Shown: one piece after another, positions 28,439-37,420 of the stretch
Layout: each line of letters opens with the position of its first letter
Position numbering within the stretch: the first letter of the stretch is position 1
The notes under the pieces: generated by a model
What the model saw: only the letters and a program-made list of their open reading frames with translations
Databases searched by the model: none
What the model was told of the DNA's origin: nothing
Assembly: GCA_949287525.1 (NCBI GenBank)
Contig: CASEGL010000002.1
Location: 62,001 to 126,000 of the forward strand
Length of the DNA stretch: 64,000 nucleotides
Source of the DNA: an uncultured Rikenellaceae bacterium
GTDB lineage: Bacteria; Bacteroidota; Bacteroidia; Bacteroidales; Rikenellaceae
Direction of reading: 5' to 3'
Made by a program: the position numbers and the translations under genes

Positions 28439-28819
28439 ATGGCACGTATAGTAGGTGTAGATTTACCCAAGAACAAACGCGGCGAAATAGGCCTCACGTA
28501 TATCTATGGCATCGGCCGCAGTACTTCGCTGAAGATCCTCAATATGGCCGGCGTAGATCCGAACATGAAAGTGCAGGATTGGAACGACGACCAGGTTGCA
28601 GCCATTCGTAACGCAATTGCCGAAAGCGGCATCAAAGTAGAAGGCGAATGCCGTTCGCAGGTACAGCTGAACATCAAACGACTGATGGATATCGGCTGTT
28701 ACCGCGGTATCCGTCACCGTCTCGGTCTTCCCGTACGCGGCCAGAGCACCAAGAACAACGCCCGTACGCGTAAGGGTAAGAAGAAGACTGTGGCTAACAA
28801 GAAGAAAGCAACCAAGTAA
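28439..28819 (+). CDS. rpsM: 30S ribosomal protein S13
   Basis: 126 residues. [48 protein letters not shown] and the basic tail (each quoted in part) are canonical. Contacts the P-site tRNA and the 50S through a bridge. Start of the alpha-operon block. Confidence 0.97.
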   Translation: MARIVGVDLPKNKRGEIGLTYIYGIGRSTSLKILNMAGVDPNMKVQDWNDDQVAAIRNAIAESGIKVEGECRSQVQLNIKRLMDIGCYRGIRHRLGLPVRGQSTKNNARTRKGKKKTVANKKKATK

Positions 28820-28837
28820 TAATTTCGAAGAGTTGAT

Positions 28838-29227
28838 ATGGCAAAGAAAACAGGAGTAACGAAGAAAAGGGTCGTTAAGGTTGAACCCATAGGTATGGCA
28901 TTCGTTCATTCTACGTTCAACAACGTGATCGTGACCCTGACCAATGGCGCCGGAGAGGTTATTAGTTGGAGCTCGGCTGGTAAGATGGGCTTTAGAGGTT
29001 CCAAGAAGAACACTCCCTATGCAGCCCAGATGGCAGCCGGCGATTGCGCCAAAGTCGCTTACGACGCAGGTCTTCGCAAGGTAAAAGTTTATGTAAAAGG
29101 TCCCGGTTCGGGTCGTGAGTCGGCTATCCGTACGATTCACGGTGCCGGTATCGAAGTGATGGAGATCATCGACGTTACGCCGATGCCCCACAACGGATGC
29201 CGTGCGCCCAACCGCCGTCGCGTATAA
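28838..29227 (+). CDS. rpsK: 30S ribosomal protein S11
   Basis: 129 residues. [41 protein letters not shown] and [18 protein letters not shown] (in part) are canonical. Platform protein next to the E site. Confidence 0.97.
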   Translation: MAKKTGVTKKRVVKVEPIGMAFVHSTFNNVIVTLTNGAGEVISWSSAGKMGFRGSKKNTPYAAQMAAGDCAKVAYDAGLRKVKVYVKGPGSGRESAIRTIHGAGIEVMEIIDVTPMPHNGCRAPNRRRV

Positions 29228-29350
29228 TTGCAGAACGATTATACCGTTCGGATTTTGTTCGGTCATCAGCGCCGAGACCGGTTCGACGCGTTTTCAAAGC
29301 GTGGATTCATGACGGCGCGATATGCGTAAATACAAAAATTAAGCAAAACA

Positions 29351-29956
29351 ATGGCAAGATACATAGGACCAAAAACCAAGGTCGCTCGTAAGTTCGGTGA
29401 GGCAATCTACGGCGTGGACAAATCGCTGGAGAAAAAGAACTATCCTCCCGGACAGCACGGCATCAACCGCAAACGCAAAAAAGTATCGGAGTACGGTACG
29501 CAGCTGAGCGAAAAGCAGAAAGCCAAATATACCTACGGAATTCTGGAGAAACAGTTCCACAAAACGTTCGAGGAGGCTGCCCGCATGGGTGGTATTACGG
29601 GTGAGAACCTGTTGAAACTGCTCGAGTCGCGTCTGGACAACGTCGTATTCCGTTTGGGTATCGCTCCGACGCGTGCTGCTGCCCGTCAGCTCGTTTCCCA
29701 CCGTCACATCACGGTGAACGGCGTTGTAGTGAACATTCCTTCCTACAGCCTGAAGATCGGTGATGTTGTCGCTGTACGCGAGAAATCGAAGAGCCTTGAG
29801 GTGATCACCGAGTCGCTCGCCGGCAAACGCAACCGTTATTCGTGGCTGGAATGGGATTCCGCAACGATGACGGGCCGTTTCCTCCAGAGACCGGAGCGGG
29901 AGGATATCCCCGAGAACATCAAGGAGCAGCTCATCGTCGAACTCTATTCGAAATAG
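29351..29956 (+). CDS. rpsD: 30S ribosomal protein S4
   Basis: 201 residues, zinc-free form (no N-terminal cysteines): [38 protein letters not shown], and the S4 RNA-binding domain [25 protein letters not shown] (in part). Primary 16S binder; in E. coli it represses the alpha operon. A 123-bp spacer lies before it. Confidence 0.97.
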   Translation: MARYIGPKTKVARKFGEAIYGVDKSLEKKNYPPGQHGINRKRKKVSEYGTQLSEKQKAKYTYGILEKQFHKTFEEAARMGGITGENLLKLLESRLDNVVFRLGIAPTRAAARQLVSHRHITVNGVVVNIPSYSLKIGDVVAVREKSKSLEVITESLAGKRNRYSWLEWDSATMTGRFLQRPEREDIPENIKEQLIVELYSK

Positions 29957-30146
29957 TCTCTGACCGCGGCATTCTTCGTCCGGTTTTCCTATCGGGCGAG
30001 GGATACAGGCAGTTCTGCCGCCGCTTCGCATACGGAAGACGGGGTGCGGATGACAATTCCGCACTCCGATTCCTGCGGGAGGCGGTCGGCGGCTTAGCCC
30101 CGCAATGATGCAGCACGAAAAAACAAAGATTAATAAAGCGAAAATT

Positions 30147-31139
30147 ATGGCAATATTAGCATTCCAGAAGCCTGAACAGGTCATTATGCTTGAGTCTACC
30201 TCCCAGTTCGGAAAGTTTGAGTTCCGTCCGTTGGAGCCGGGATTCGGTATGACGATCGGCAATGCGCTGCGCCGTATTCTGCTCTCTTCGCTGGAAGGGT
30301 ATGCGATTACGAATGTCAGAGTTACCGGCGTCGATCATGAATTTGCCGCTATCCCCGGTGTCATGGAGGGGATGATTGACATAATCCTCAATCTCAAGCA
30401 GGTGCGTTTTGTCAGGACGGTGGAAAACGTGGATACGGAAACCGTAACCATCAACGTGGCGGGACAGAGCGAACTGACGGCAGGGAACATCTCGAATTTC
30501 CTTACGAATTTTAAAGTACTGAATCCTGATCTGGTGATCTGTCACCTGACGCCGGAGACCAAACTCCAGATGGTGCTGACCATCTGCAAGGGTCGCGGTT
30601 ACGTGCCGGCCGAGGAGAACCGCCAGCCGGATGCCGAGTTCGGCGTGCTGGCCATCGACTCGATCCACACGCCGATCAAGAATGTGAAATACGCTGTGGA
30701 GAACTACCGCGTGGAGCAGAAAACCGACTACGAGAAGCTCACGCTGGAGATCACTACGGACGGTTCCATTCACCCGAAAGAGGCGTTGAAAGAGGCTGCA
30801 CGGATTCTGATCCAGCACTTCATGCTCTTCTCCGACGAGAAGATCACGCTGAATCTGGAAGAGACCAACATGTCCGAGGAGTTCGACGAGGACGTTCTGC
30901 ACATGCGGCAGCTGCTCAAGACGAAACTTTCAGATCAGGATCTCTCCGTGCGTGCGCTGAACTGTCTGAAAGCGGCAGAAGTGGACACGATCGGAGATCT
31001 GGTACGGTACAATCGGAACGATCTGTTGAAATTCCGTAACTTCGGCAAGAAGTCGCTGACGGAGCTGGATGATCTGTTGAACAACCTGAATCTCCACTTC
31101 GGCATGGACGTAACGCCGTACAAACTCGATAAGGATTAA
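30147..31139 (+). CDS. rpoA: RNA polymerase alpha subunit
   Basis: 330 residues from ATG 30147 ([17 protein letters not shown]); 14 upstream codons are open to 30105 but not conserved. N-terminal dimerisation domain with [20 protein letters not shown] and [16 protein letters not shown]-terminal domain with [21 protein letters not shown] and [16 protein letters not shown] that contacts activators and UP elements. Normal gene order rpsD-rpoA-rplQ. Confidence 0.98.
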   Translation: MAILAFQKPEQVIMLESTSQFGKFEFRPLEPGFGMTIGNALRRILLSSLEGYAITNVRVTGVDHEFAAIPGVMEGMIDIILNLKQVRFVRTVENVDTETVTINVAGQSELTAGNISNFLTNFKVLNPDLVICHLTPETKLQMVLTICKGRGYVPAEENRQPDAEFGVLAIDSIHTPIKNVKYAVENYRVEQKTDYEKLTLEITTDGSIHPKEALKEAARILIQHFMLFSDEKITLNLEETNMSEEFDEDVLHMRQLLKTKLSDQDLSVRALNCLKAAEVDTIGDLVRYNRNDLLKFRNFGKKSLTELDDLLNNLNLHFGMDVTPYKLDKD

Positions 31140-31214
31140 GGCCGGAGTGCCGTTATCGTCTCCGGAGTGCGTGGCGCAAAGGGGGCGAAAATTACTTAAC
31201 CGATACGTAGCATT

Positions 31215-31694
31215 ATGAGACACAATAAGAAAATCAACCATCTGGGGCGTCAGGCCGGTCACCGCAAGGCGATGATGTCCAATATGGCCAGCTCGCTGAT
31301 CCTGCACAAACGGATCGAGACGACCGTGGCCAAGGCCAAAGCGCTCAAGAAGTTCGTAGAGCCGCTGATTACGCGTTCGAAAGAGGATACGACCCACTCG
31401 CGTCGTGTCGTTTTCAGCTACCTGAAAGACAAACACGCCGTAACGGAACTGTACCGTGAAGTGGCTCCGCGCATTGCCAACCGTCCGGGCGGTTACACCC
31501 GTATCCTGCATACCGGTTTCCGTCAGGGTGATGCGGCCGAGATGTGTATCATTGAACTCGTAGATTTCAATGAAACCTACAAAGCCGGTGCTGCTCCTGA
31601 GGCCAAAACGCGTACGCGTCGCAGCCGTGGCGGCAAAAAGGCAGCCGAGGCTCAGCCTGAGGTTGCTCCGAAAGCAGAAGCTGCTAAGGAATAA
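31215..31694 (+). CDS. rplQ: 50S ribosomal protein L17
   Basis: 159 residues. The first ~115 residues are canonical ([40 protein letters not shown]); the rest is a Lys/Ala/Glu-rich tail ([21 protein letters not shown]) added in this phylum. Last gene of the ribosomal cluster. Confidence 0.97.
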   Translation: MRHNKKINHLGRQAGHRKAMMSNMASSLILHKRIETTVAKAKALKKFVEPLITRSKEDTTHSRRVVFSYLKDKHAVTELYREVAPRIANRPGGYTRILHTGFRQGDAAEMCIIELVDFNETYKAGAAPEAKTRTRRSRGGKKAAEAQPEVAPKAEAAKE

Positions 31695-31733
31695 TAAATT
31701 TCATTTATTATATCGCCAGCTATTTGATAGTCG

Positions 31734-31768
31734 GGCGGGATCTCTCTCCAGAGGTTCCGCCTTTTTTT
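31734..31768 (+). terminator. Terminator of the ribosomal cluster
   Basis: A 12-bp stem GGCGGGATCTCT / AGAGGTTCCGCC with two wobble pairs, loop CTCC, then TTTTTTT, 40 bp after the rplQ stop. Confidence 0.9.
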
Positions 31769-32710
31769 GTGGTTCCGTTGCCGTGCGCCGATATTGGCTG
31801 GCGCTTTGCCGTTTGCTGCGTGGGACAGCGTGCGAGGGGGCGAGGGAGGCAAGGAGGCGCAGGAGGCGCAGGGGGCGAGGGGGTATATGGGAATGATGGG
31901 AATGAACGTGTGGACGGAGCGTGTGGGACGGAGTGTGGGCGGGGTGTGGAAGCCGATTTTATCGGGAGCAGGTTGGATGGAGGGGAGCGCTAAGGGACGC
32001 TGAGGGACGGAGGCGGTCTGTGGCAGTTGGGCAATTTTTTTGAGACGGTTCAGTGGTTTTGTTGGAGTAGGGGGCTGTGTGGCGGAGGCGTGATGCGTCT
32101 GTCGGTTCTGTTGCGTTGCTGGGGCGTGTCTGCGGTGTGTTTGCGGCCTGTTTGTGGCGGTGCAGCGGTGGTGCCGGAGACGCATTGGGGACGTGGAGAG
32201 AAGATTTGGGCAAAAGAGGATCGGGAAAAGGGGGAGACGGGCTGCCGGCGGAAAGGGTGTCCGTTTTTAACGGAGGCGTGATGATGGACGGCGGGGGCGG
32301 CAGGCCGGTCAGAGGGCGGTATGGCGGAAGAGGTTGTGCGCCGGCTGTCGGCCACGGTGCGGAACGACTAGCGAGGTGCCGCACACGGATCGGGACGGGA
32401 CAATCAAAACGGCGCGAAAAGGAATGGCAGGCACTCAGGCTGTGCAATGGAGCGTGGCGGGATTCAGCAGACAGTAGTAGCGGACAATATGCATCATGCG
32501 GCATGCAGCGGGCGTTATTCGGCCGGCAGCAGGCAAAAGTGGATGGCGGGCGTCATGCAGGCCGAGAAGGAGCTTGTATCGGTACGTTGGACAGCCGCTT
32601 CAGGTCCATTCTCGGAGTGGATTGAATGTTTGAGGAGGAGCTGCACCGTCGGCTGATTGCTCCCTCGCCGGACATGAGCCGGATGCTGCCGTGCTGATAT
32701 AGGAGAAAAC
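31769..32710. other. Gene-free G-rich spacer
   Basis: About 0.94 kb with no ORF that looks coding. The + strand is strongly G-rich from 31834 to about 32000 (GGGGGCGAGGG at 31836, a tandem 9-bp repeat GGAGGCGCA around 31853-31870, then GGGGGCGAGGGGG), which could fold into G-quadruplexes. Around 32480-32700 a 23-codon frame (ATG 32626, MFEEELHRRLIAPSPDMSRM) ends just before the terminator at 32711; it may be a gene remnant but has no recognisable homology. Open frames of up to 182 codons exist only because of GC richness. Confidence 0.5.
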
Positions 32711-32745
32711 AAGCTCCCCGACCGAGTCGGGGAGCTTTGCTTGTG
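32711..32745 (-). terminator. Terminator downstream of the fimbrillin-FGE lipoprotein gene
   Basis: A perfect 12-bp stem AAGCTCCCCGAC / GTCGGGGAGCTT with a three-base loop. On the minus strand it is followed by GTTTTCTCC; on the + strand by TGCTTGT. Confidence 0.75.
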
Positions 32746-32838
32746 TCAGACTGACGTGTCTCGGCTGCTCCCAATGGCGGGATCGCCGGTTCGTCGGTGT
32801 CTTCGGTTGTTCAGACGGCCGGAAGACCGTCCGGCGGA

Positions 32839-34515
32839 TTACAGCGGGAAGACGATGCGGAAGCCGGTGTCGTCGCTCATCGTGTCGGGAGCGGCGGCTT
32901 CACGGCAAGCTGACCGGCAGGCGGCTGCGTCGCTCTTCCACGAGCCGCCGCGCAGGATACGCTCTTCGCCGGCATAGGGGCTTACCGGATCGGTGACCGG
33001 TACATCCGAGTCGTAACCCGCTCCGTTCCACGAATCCAGACACCATTCGCGAACGTTGCCGTGCATGTCGTACAGATAGTATGCGTTCGGCTTTTTCCCG
33101 CCGACCGGTTGGGGCGTTGTGGCGTTGTCGGCATACCAGGTATAGTTGCCGCCTCCGTTTACCGTGAAATCGTTGCCGAACGAATACGTGGTCGTTTTAC
33201 CGGCGCGGCAGGCATATTCCCACTGTGCGTCGGTCGGCAGGGTGCCGCCGGCCCAACGGGCGAATTCATCGGCGCCGTACCACGACACGTTGATGACAGG
33301 CGAGTCTTCACAGCCTTCGGCCGGCTGCCAGCCTGCGTCGGCACTCCAGGAGAGACCCCATGCGTGCGAAGCGATCAGCGTCTGGTCGGGATAGCGCCCC
33401 GATGCGAGTTTGCCGTTCTCTCCCACGCCGGCCGCATTCAGGAATTCGGCATACTGGGCATTGGTGATTTCGTGGCTGGTGCAGAGGAAATCCCGTGTCA
33501 GGGTTACTTCGTGCTGCGTTTCGTGGGCGGCGCGTCCTGCTTCGGTGTCGGGACTTCCCATGACAAACGTGCCGGCAGCGATCCGTACCGTTTCAAACGT
33601 GTATTGCGGGGTGCTTTCCGGATGGTTGTTGATCGTCCAGTCGATGATGGTGGGCGTGCCTACCGAGAGTACGCCGTCGGCATGGATGGCGATCGGATAG
33701 AAATAGTGTTTTCCGGCCTCGAAATCCGCATCGGACGGTATGGCCCACTCTGACGCGGAGCCGTCGATGACGAACGTTACCGTGCGTCCTGCGGCAGCAT
33801 CCTGGGGGATGATGACGGCAGAAAACGAAACCTCCGAGTTTTCAGCGGCGGTCGCGTCCTTTCTGGGCGAGAAGTCCGCGGTGTTTCCGGCTGTCAGTGA
33901 GCCGTCCGCGAATGACAACGTGGCCTGCGTGGGCATGCCGCTGATGGTGATGTCGGCTGTGTCGAGAGCGGCGATGGCGTCGGATGTCATGCCGATGCCG
34001 GCCGTCACGCCAAAGGTAACCTTGCTCAGCTGATGGGTGAAGGCGAGCGTAACGGGCTGGTCGCCCGCCGCGATGTCGGTTGCGCGGGCATAGAGCAGGT
34101 CGATGGCCTCCGGCACGCTCTGGTCGGTGATGTTCACGGCATAGCCGTAATCGTCCGTGAGAGGTTCGTCACCGGTTGCTGCATAGGGGGCGTAGGCGAT
34201 GAAATCCACGTTGCCCTCCAATGGATAGTAGGCGATTTTGGAGGACGCGAGCGTTCCCTGTTTCGGATCGGTGATCTCATAACGGGAGTTGTTCAGGGAG
34301 AGCAGGTCTGTCGGCAGGGTGCCGTCGTGACGGATCATGAAAACGCCCACAGCGTCGTTTGCGTTCCATGCAGTGCCGTCGTCACGGGTGGCTTGCAGAG
34401 CGATGGCCTGATCCCCTTCCGGAACGGTCGGCTTGGGGTTGTTGCAGCCGTATGCGGCCAAGGCAGCCAGCAGCGGCAGCGCGGAAAAGCGGAGTATGTC
34501 TTTTATGTGTTTCAT
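32839..34515 (-). CDS. Lipoprotein with fimbrillin-like and FGE-sulfatase-like domains, intact copy
   Basis: 558 residues. A lipoprotein signal (Lys-rich start, hydrophobic core, lipobox LAAYGC with Cys24) targets it to the envelope. Residues about 35-300 resemble the Mfa-like/fimbrillin family of Bacteroidales surface proteins (TAWNANDAVGVFMI, YPLEGNVDFIAYAPY, LAFTHQLSKVTF, FSAVIIPQ). Residues about 315-558 are an FGE-sulfatase (SUMF1) domain: GTFVMGSPDTE, EITNAQYAEFLN, VSWYGADEFARWAG, LPTDAQWEYACRAG, YDMHGNVREWCLD, RGGSW, TGFRIVFPL. The catalytic first cysteine of true formylglycine-generating enzymes, expected two residues after GGSW, is Ser; only the second is kept, so FGE activity is unlikely. 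A broken paralogue lies 42 bp upstream. Confidence 0.85.
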   Translation of the reverse strand: MKHIKDILRFSALPLLAALAAYGCNNPKPTVPEGDQAIALQATRDDGTAWNANDAVGVFMIRHDGTLPTDLLSLNNSRYEITDPKQGTLASSKIAYYPLEGNVDFIAYAPYAATGDEPLTDDYGYAVNITDQSVPEAIDLLYARATDIAAGDQPVTLAFTHQLSKVTFGVTAGIGMTSDAIAALDTADITISGMPTQATLSFADGSLTAGNTADFSPRKDATAAENSEVSFSAVIIPQDAAAGRTVTFVIDGSASEWAIPSDADFEAGKHYFYPIAIHADGVLSVGTPTIIDWTINNHPESTPQYTFETVRIAAGTFVMGSPDTEAGRAAHETQHEVTLTRDFLCTSHEITNAQYAEFLNAAGVGENGKLASGRYPDQTLIASHAWGLSWSADAGWQPAEGCEDSPVINVSWYGADEFARWAGGTLPTDAQWEYACRAGKTTTYSFGNDFTVNGGGNYTWYADNATTPQPVGGKKPNAYYLYDMHGNVREWCLDSWNGAGYDSDVPVTDPVSPYAGEERILRGGSWKSDAAACRSACREAAAPDTMSDDTGFRIVFPL

Positions 34516-34557
34516 GGTTGTAGTCGGTGAAGTTGAAATCCGGATGCTGGATGAGTG

Positions 34558-36183
34558 CTACAAAGGGAATATGATGCGGAATCCGGTCATCGGTTCGCAG
34601 GTGTCGGGCGTTGCCGTGCTGCTGATCGCCGCATAGCAGCTCAGCGGGGCGGAGGAGTAGTTGCCGCCGTGTTTTACTTTCAGGTAGCCGCCGTTGTCTG
34701 CGGAGTGGTCGGGATCGGTGACGGTTCCTTCATCGTAATAGAGCCAGTCGGCCACCCATTCGTCTGCATTGCCGTGCATATCGTATAAGCCCCATTTGTT
34801 GGGGAGCTTGAGACCGACTTCGTGCGAGCCTCCGCCCTGATTGTTTTCGCTGTACCAGCAGTAGTCGCCCAGCATGGTAGCATCCGCACCGAAGTAGTAG
34901 TTGGAATCGGATCCGGCACGGCAGGCATATTCCCATTGCGCGTCGGTCGGCAGGGCGCCGCCTGCCCAACGGGCGAATTCGTCGGCGCCGTACCACGATA
35001 CGTTGATGACGGGATAGTCGGCATAGCCTTCAGCCGGCTGCCAGCCCTGGTCGGCGCTCCAGGAGAGTCCCCACTGGTGTGCGACGATCAGCGTCTGGTC
35101 GGGATAGTGGCCCGAAGCCAGTTTGCCGTCCTCGCCGACGCCCATCTCGTTCAGGAAGTTGGCGTATTGGATGTTGGTGATTTCGTAACGGGTGATGTGG
35201 AAGGCACGGGTCAGGATCACCGTGTGAATTTTGGTGTCCCACAGGTTGTTTTCGTTGGCTCCCATCTTGAAACTGCCCGCTTTGCACAGCACCGTCTGAT
35301 AGAGGTTGTCGGGCAGTGATCGCTCGAACGTTTCGACACGTCCGGCTGCCGTTTCAATCGGTTCTTCCATTGTTCCGTCGCGGAATAGTTGGCGGGCATT
35401 GTGTTCAAAGGCAAACAGCCCCTGCGCCGCATCGATGGGTCTGAGCGGGGATCAACGCGCGGAATGTATAGCCAGCCGCATCCTCCTGGGGGACACGGTA
35501 CATGGTGACGGTCGCCGGTTCGCTCCCTGCGGCGAGGGTTACGGCCGGCGTGGAGCCGCCCAGATTGAGTGTGGCACTCGTTTGGACTCCGGTCAGATAG
35601 GCCGTGAGGGTTTCGTCCGGTCCCATGCTTTTGTAGGGACTGGCCGGTACGCTGACCTGAATCATCGAGAGGGCGTGTGAGAATTGCAGGGTAACGGTCT
35701 CTTTTTCCAGAACCTGGCCTGCCGTGGCGGTCATCAGGTCGGAAAGGCCATAGTGGGACAAACCGTCGGTAGCGCCGCGCTGGTCGGTTTTGACGGCGAA
35801 GGCAATGGCACAGGGATCGTCGGCCTGCTCGTCGTAGGGGTAGTAGGCATAGAAGTCGAGGGAGGAGCAGCCTTCGGGCCAGATGGCATTGCCGCTCCAG
35901 GCGTTGCCGTCGTAGGTGAGGACGACATTGTGCAGCGGGTTGTCGGCGCTTTGCAGTGTCTCACCGCCGGGAGTGGCATAGATGCCGATCCGGTCGCCGG
36001 CAGTCCAGACGGTTTTGAAGTCGGATCCGGTTTCCGTACGGGTTGGCGGAATGCCGATCTCGAAACGGATTACACGGTCGGAAAGGGATTCGGGCGGACG
36101 GTTTTCTGCCTCGTTGCGATGACATGCCGCGAGCAGAAGGCATGCGGCCGTCATGCTGAAAACGACCTGGCATTTGTTTTCAT
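34558..36183 (-). pseudogene. Second fimbrillin-like/FGE-like lipoprotein gene, broken by two frameshifts
   Basis: The pieces 35405-36154 (fimbrillin-like half: RIGIYATPGG, DFYAYYPYDEQ, LQFSHALSMIQVSVP) and 34558-35440 (FGE-like half: GSFKMGANENN, EITNIQYANFLNEMG, LPTDAQWEYACRAG, YDMHGNADEW) have the same order as the intact neighbour but sit in different frames. The break is an extra base within 35437-35450 (CCC or CCCC on the coding strand). A second break in the signal peptide is likely: ATG 36183 reads MKTNARSFS then stops, while the next frame gives MTAACLLLAAC; adding one T to the TTTT run at 36159-36162 fuses them into a good lipoprotein signal. Here too the first FGE cysteine is replaced (GGNYSSAPLSC). 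Confidence 0.75.
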
Positions 36184-36264
36184 CGGATCATTTTGTGTTG
36201 GTTAGAGGTTTGGTGTGGCGGATGTGCCGCGTCTTGTAGGATGACACGGCACAACTGCCGATGT

Positions 36265-36296
36265 CGAAATTAGAAATAATGTGAATAAAAAGCAAC
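36265..36296 (-). promoter_or_regulatory. Likely promoter of the two fimbrillin-FGE genes
   Basis: On the minus strand GTTG (36293-36296), 20 bp, TAATTTCG (36265-36272): one mismatch in each box to the TTTG/TAnnTTTG consensus. Leader about 75 nt. Confidence 0.4.
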
Positions 36297-36405
36297 GTTT
36301 TTCCCTGGGAGATGATGTTTTTTTTGCATCGTCAGCAGCGGTCGATGCCCTGTGGATTGCAGGTGGTCCGTGTAGCCCGGGGGAGCGTATGGGGCGGGAA
36401 ACGGA

Positions 36406-36456
36406 CAAAAAAAGAGAGAACAACGCTGCGTAAGGCAAAATTGCGTTATCCTCTCT
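36406..36456 (-). terminator. Terminator of the NigD-like gene
   Basis: On the minus strand AGAGAGGATAACGC and GCGTTGTTCTCTCT pair with an internal mismatch, followed by TTTTTTTG. Confidence 0.75.
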
Positions 36457-36473
36457 CCGCCAAATAAACTTAC

Positions 36474-37304
36474 TTACCGGATAAAAGTAGTGTTGTTTTC
36501 GGGAAGGAACAGCTCGTTTCCCGCGATGTAGGTGGTTTGTGCTGCATAAGGGTGAAAGGTACCGGTAATGTATCGGTCTATCTGGGCATATCCGTTATTG
36601 ACATATTCCAGGTTGTAGCGCAGGCGGATGTCGATGTGGTCGGCGCCTGCGGGAATGAGGTCGGTCAGCCGGAACGAAGCCAGTCCCGTGTCGCTGACGA
36701 GCGGCATCTCCGCAGAATCGGTCTCTCCCATGGCGTTGTGCCGCAATTCGATGTATACGGAATTGGACTGCGGGCGGGTGTCGTCCCATACCAGGTTGAT
36801 GCGGTGGGGCGTTCCGTTCGGGACATGGAAATATTCAAATCCGATATTGATGTAGTTTCCCGAGAAGGAGGCGGTAATGATGCGGATCGGATCGTCTCCG
36901 ATGCTGTCCGCCCGTTGCCCGTCCTCTTCCAGGTAACTTTTCCGGACGACGGGCGCCGAATAGAGGTTGTTGAAGACAATGACCTTGATGTCCAGGGCGG
37001 GGTGTTCGTCGGTCGAGTAGCGGCTGACGTAATCGCCTGCGCCGGGCAGGATGTTGTATTTGAAGAAGACCCGTTCGCCCAATTCGGGGGTGCAGGTGCC
37101 GCCGTATTCGAGGACGCGGAGCAGCATGCCGTCGTCCCGCATGATTTCGAAATAGCCGGACGGTTCGATCAGCGAAATCTCTCCAAATCCGTTGTAGATA
37201 ATGTCGTTGCCGTATCCTTCGGCTTTGTCGCAGGATACGGCCGCCGTGCCGACTGCCAGGAACGTCAGCCAGGCGAATACGAGATGTTGCAAACGGGTTT
37301 TCAT
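36474..37304 (-). CDS. NigD-like lipoprotein
   Basis: 276 residues from ATG 37304 (MKTRLQHLVFAWLTFLAVG, lipobox region TAAVSC with Cys25). The mature part is beta-rich and matches the NigD/NigD2-like family of Bacteroidales envelope proteins (FEIMRDDGMLLRVLEYG near the N-terminus; ISFEYFHVPNGTPHRINLVW-type C-terminal segment; LRHNAMGETDSAE). NigD was named for proximity to a nigericin-like locus in another species; its function is not established, and none is claimed here. It is transcribed alone with its own terminator. Confidence 0.8.
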   Translation of the reverse strand: MKTRLQHLVFAWLTFLAVGTAAVSCDKAEGYGNDIIYNGFGEISLIEPSGYFEIMRDDGMLLRVLEYGGTCTPELGERVFFKYNILPGAGDYVSRYSTDEHPALDIKVIVFNNLYSAPVVRKSYLEEDGQRADSIGDDPIRIITASFSGNYINIGFEYFHVPNGTPHRINLVWDDTRPQSNSVYIELRHNAMGETDSAEMPLVSDTGLASFRLTDLIPAGADHIDIRLRYNLEYVNNGYAQIDRYITGTFHPYAAQTTYIAGNELFLPENNTTFIR

Positions 37305-37420
37305 ATCGGGTTCCGGTGTCTCTGCCGTAAGGTGCGGCATTCACTTAGGAATGATGCGCAGGAGGGGCGATTCGTTGCATCGGTTGTGAAAAATATTTTT
37401 CGGCCGTGATGGAGGCGGGG

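Noticed and set aside
32077..32625. 182-codon + strand frame in the gene-free spacer
   Set aside because: Low-complexity Arg/Gly composition without any strand pattern or start context; explained by high GC.
36451..36463. 13-bp identity CTCTCTCCGCCAA with the tRNA-Ser 3' end at 46672-46684, as a possible attachment site
   Set aside because: It lies within the NigD terminator arm, 10 kb away on the side before the tRNA, across core genes such as rpiB and recQ; chance is the simpler explanation.
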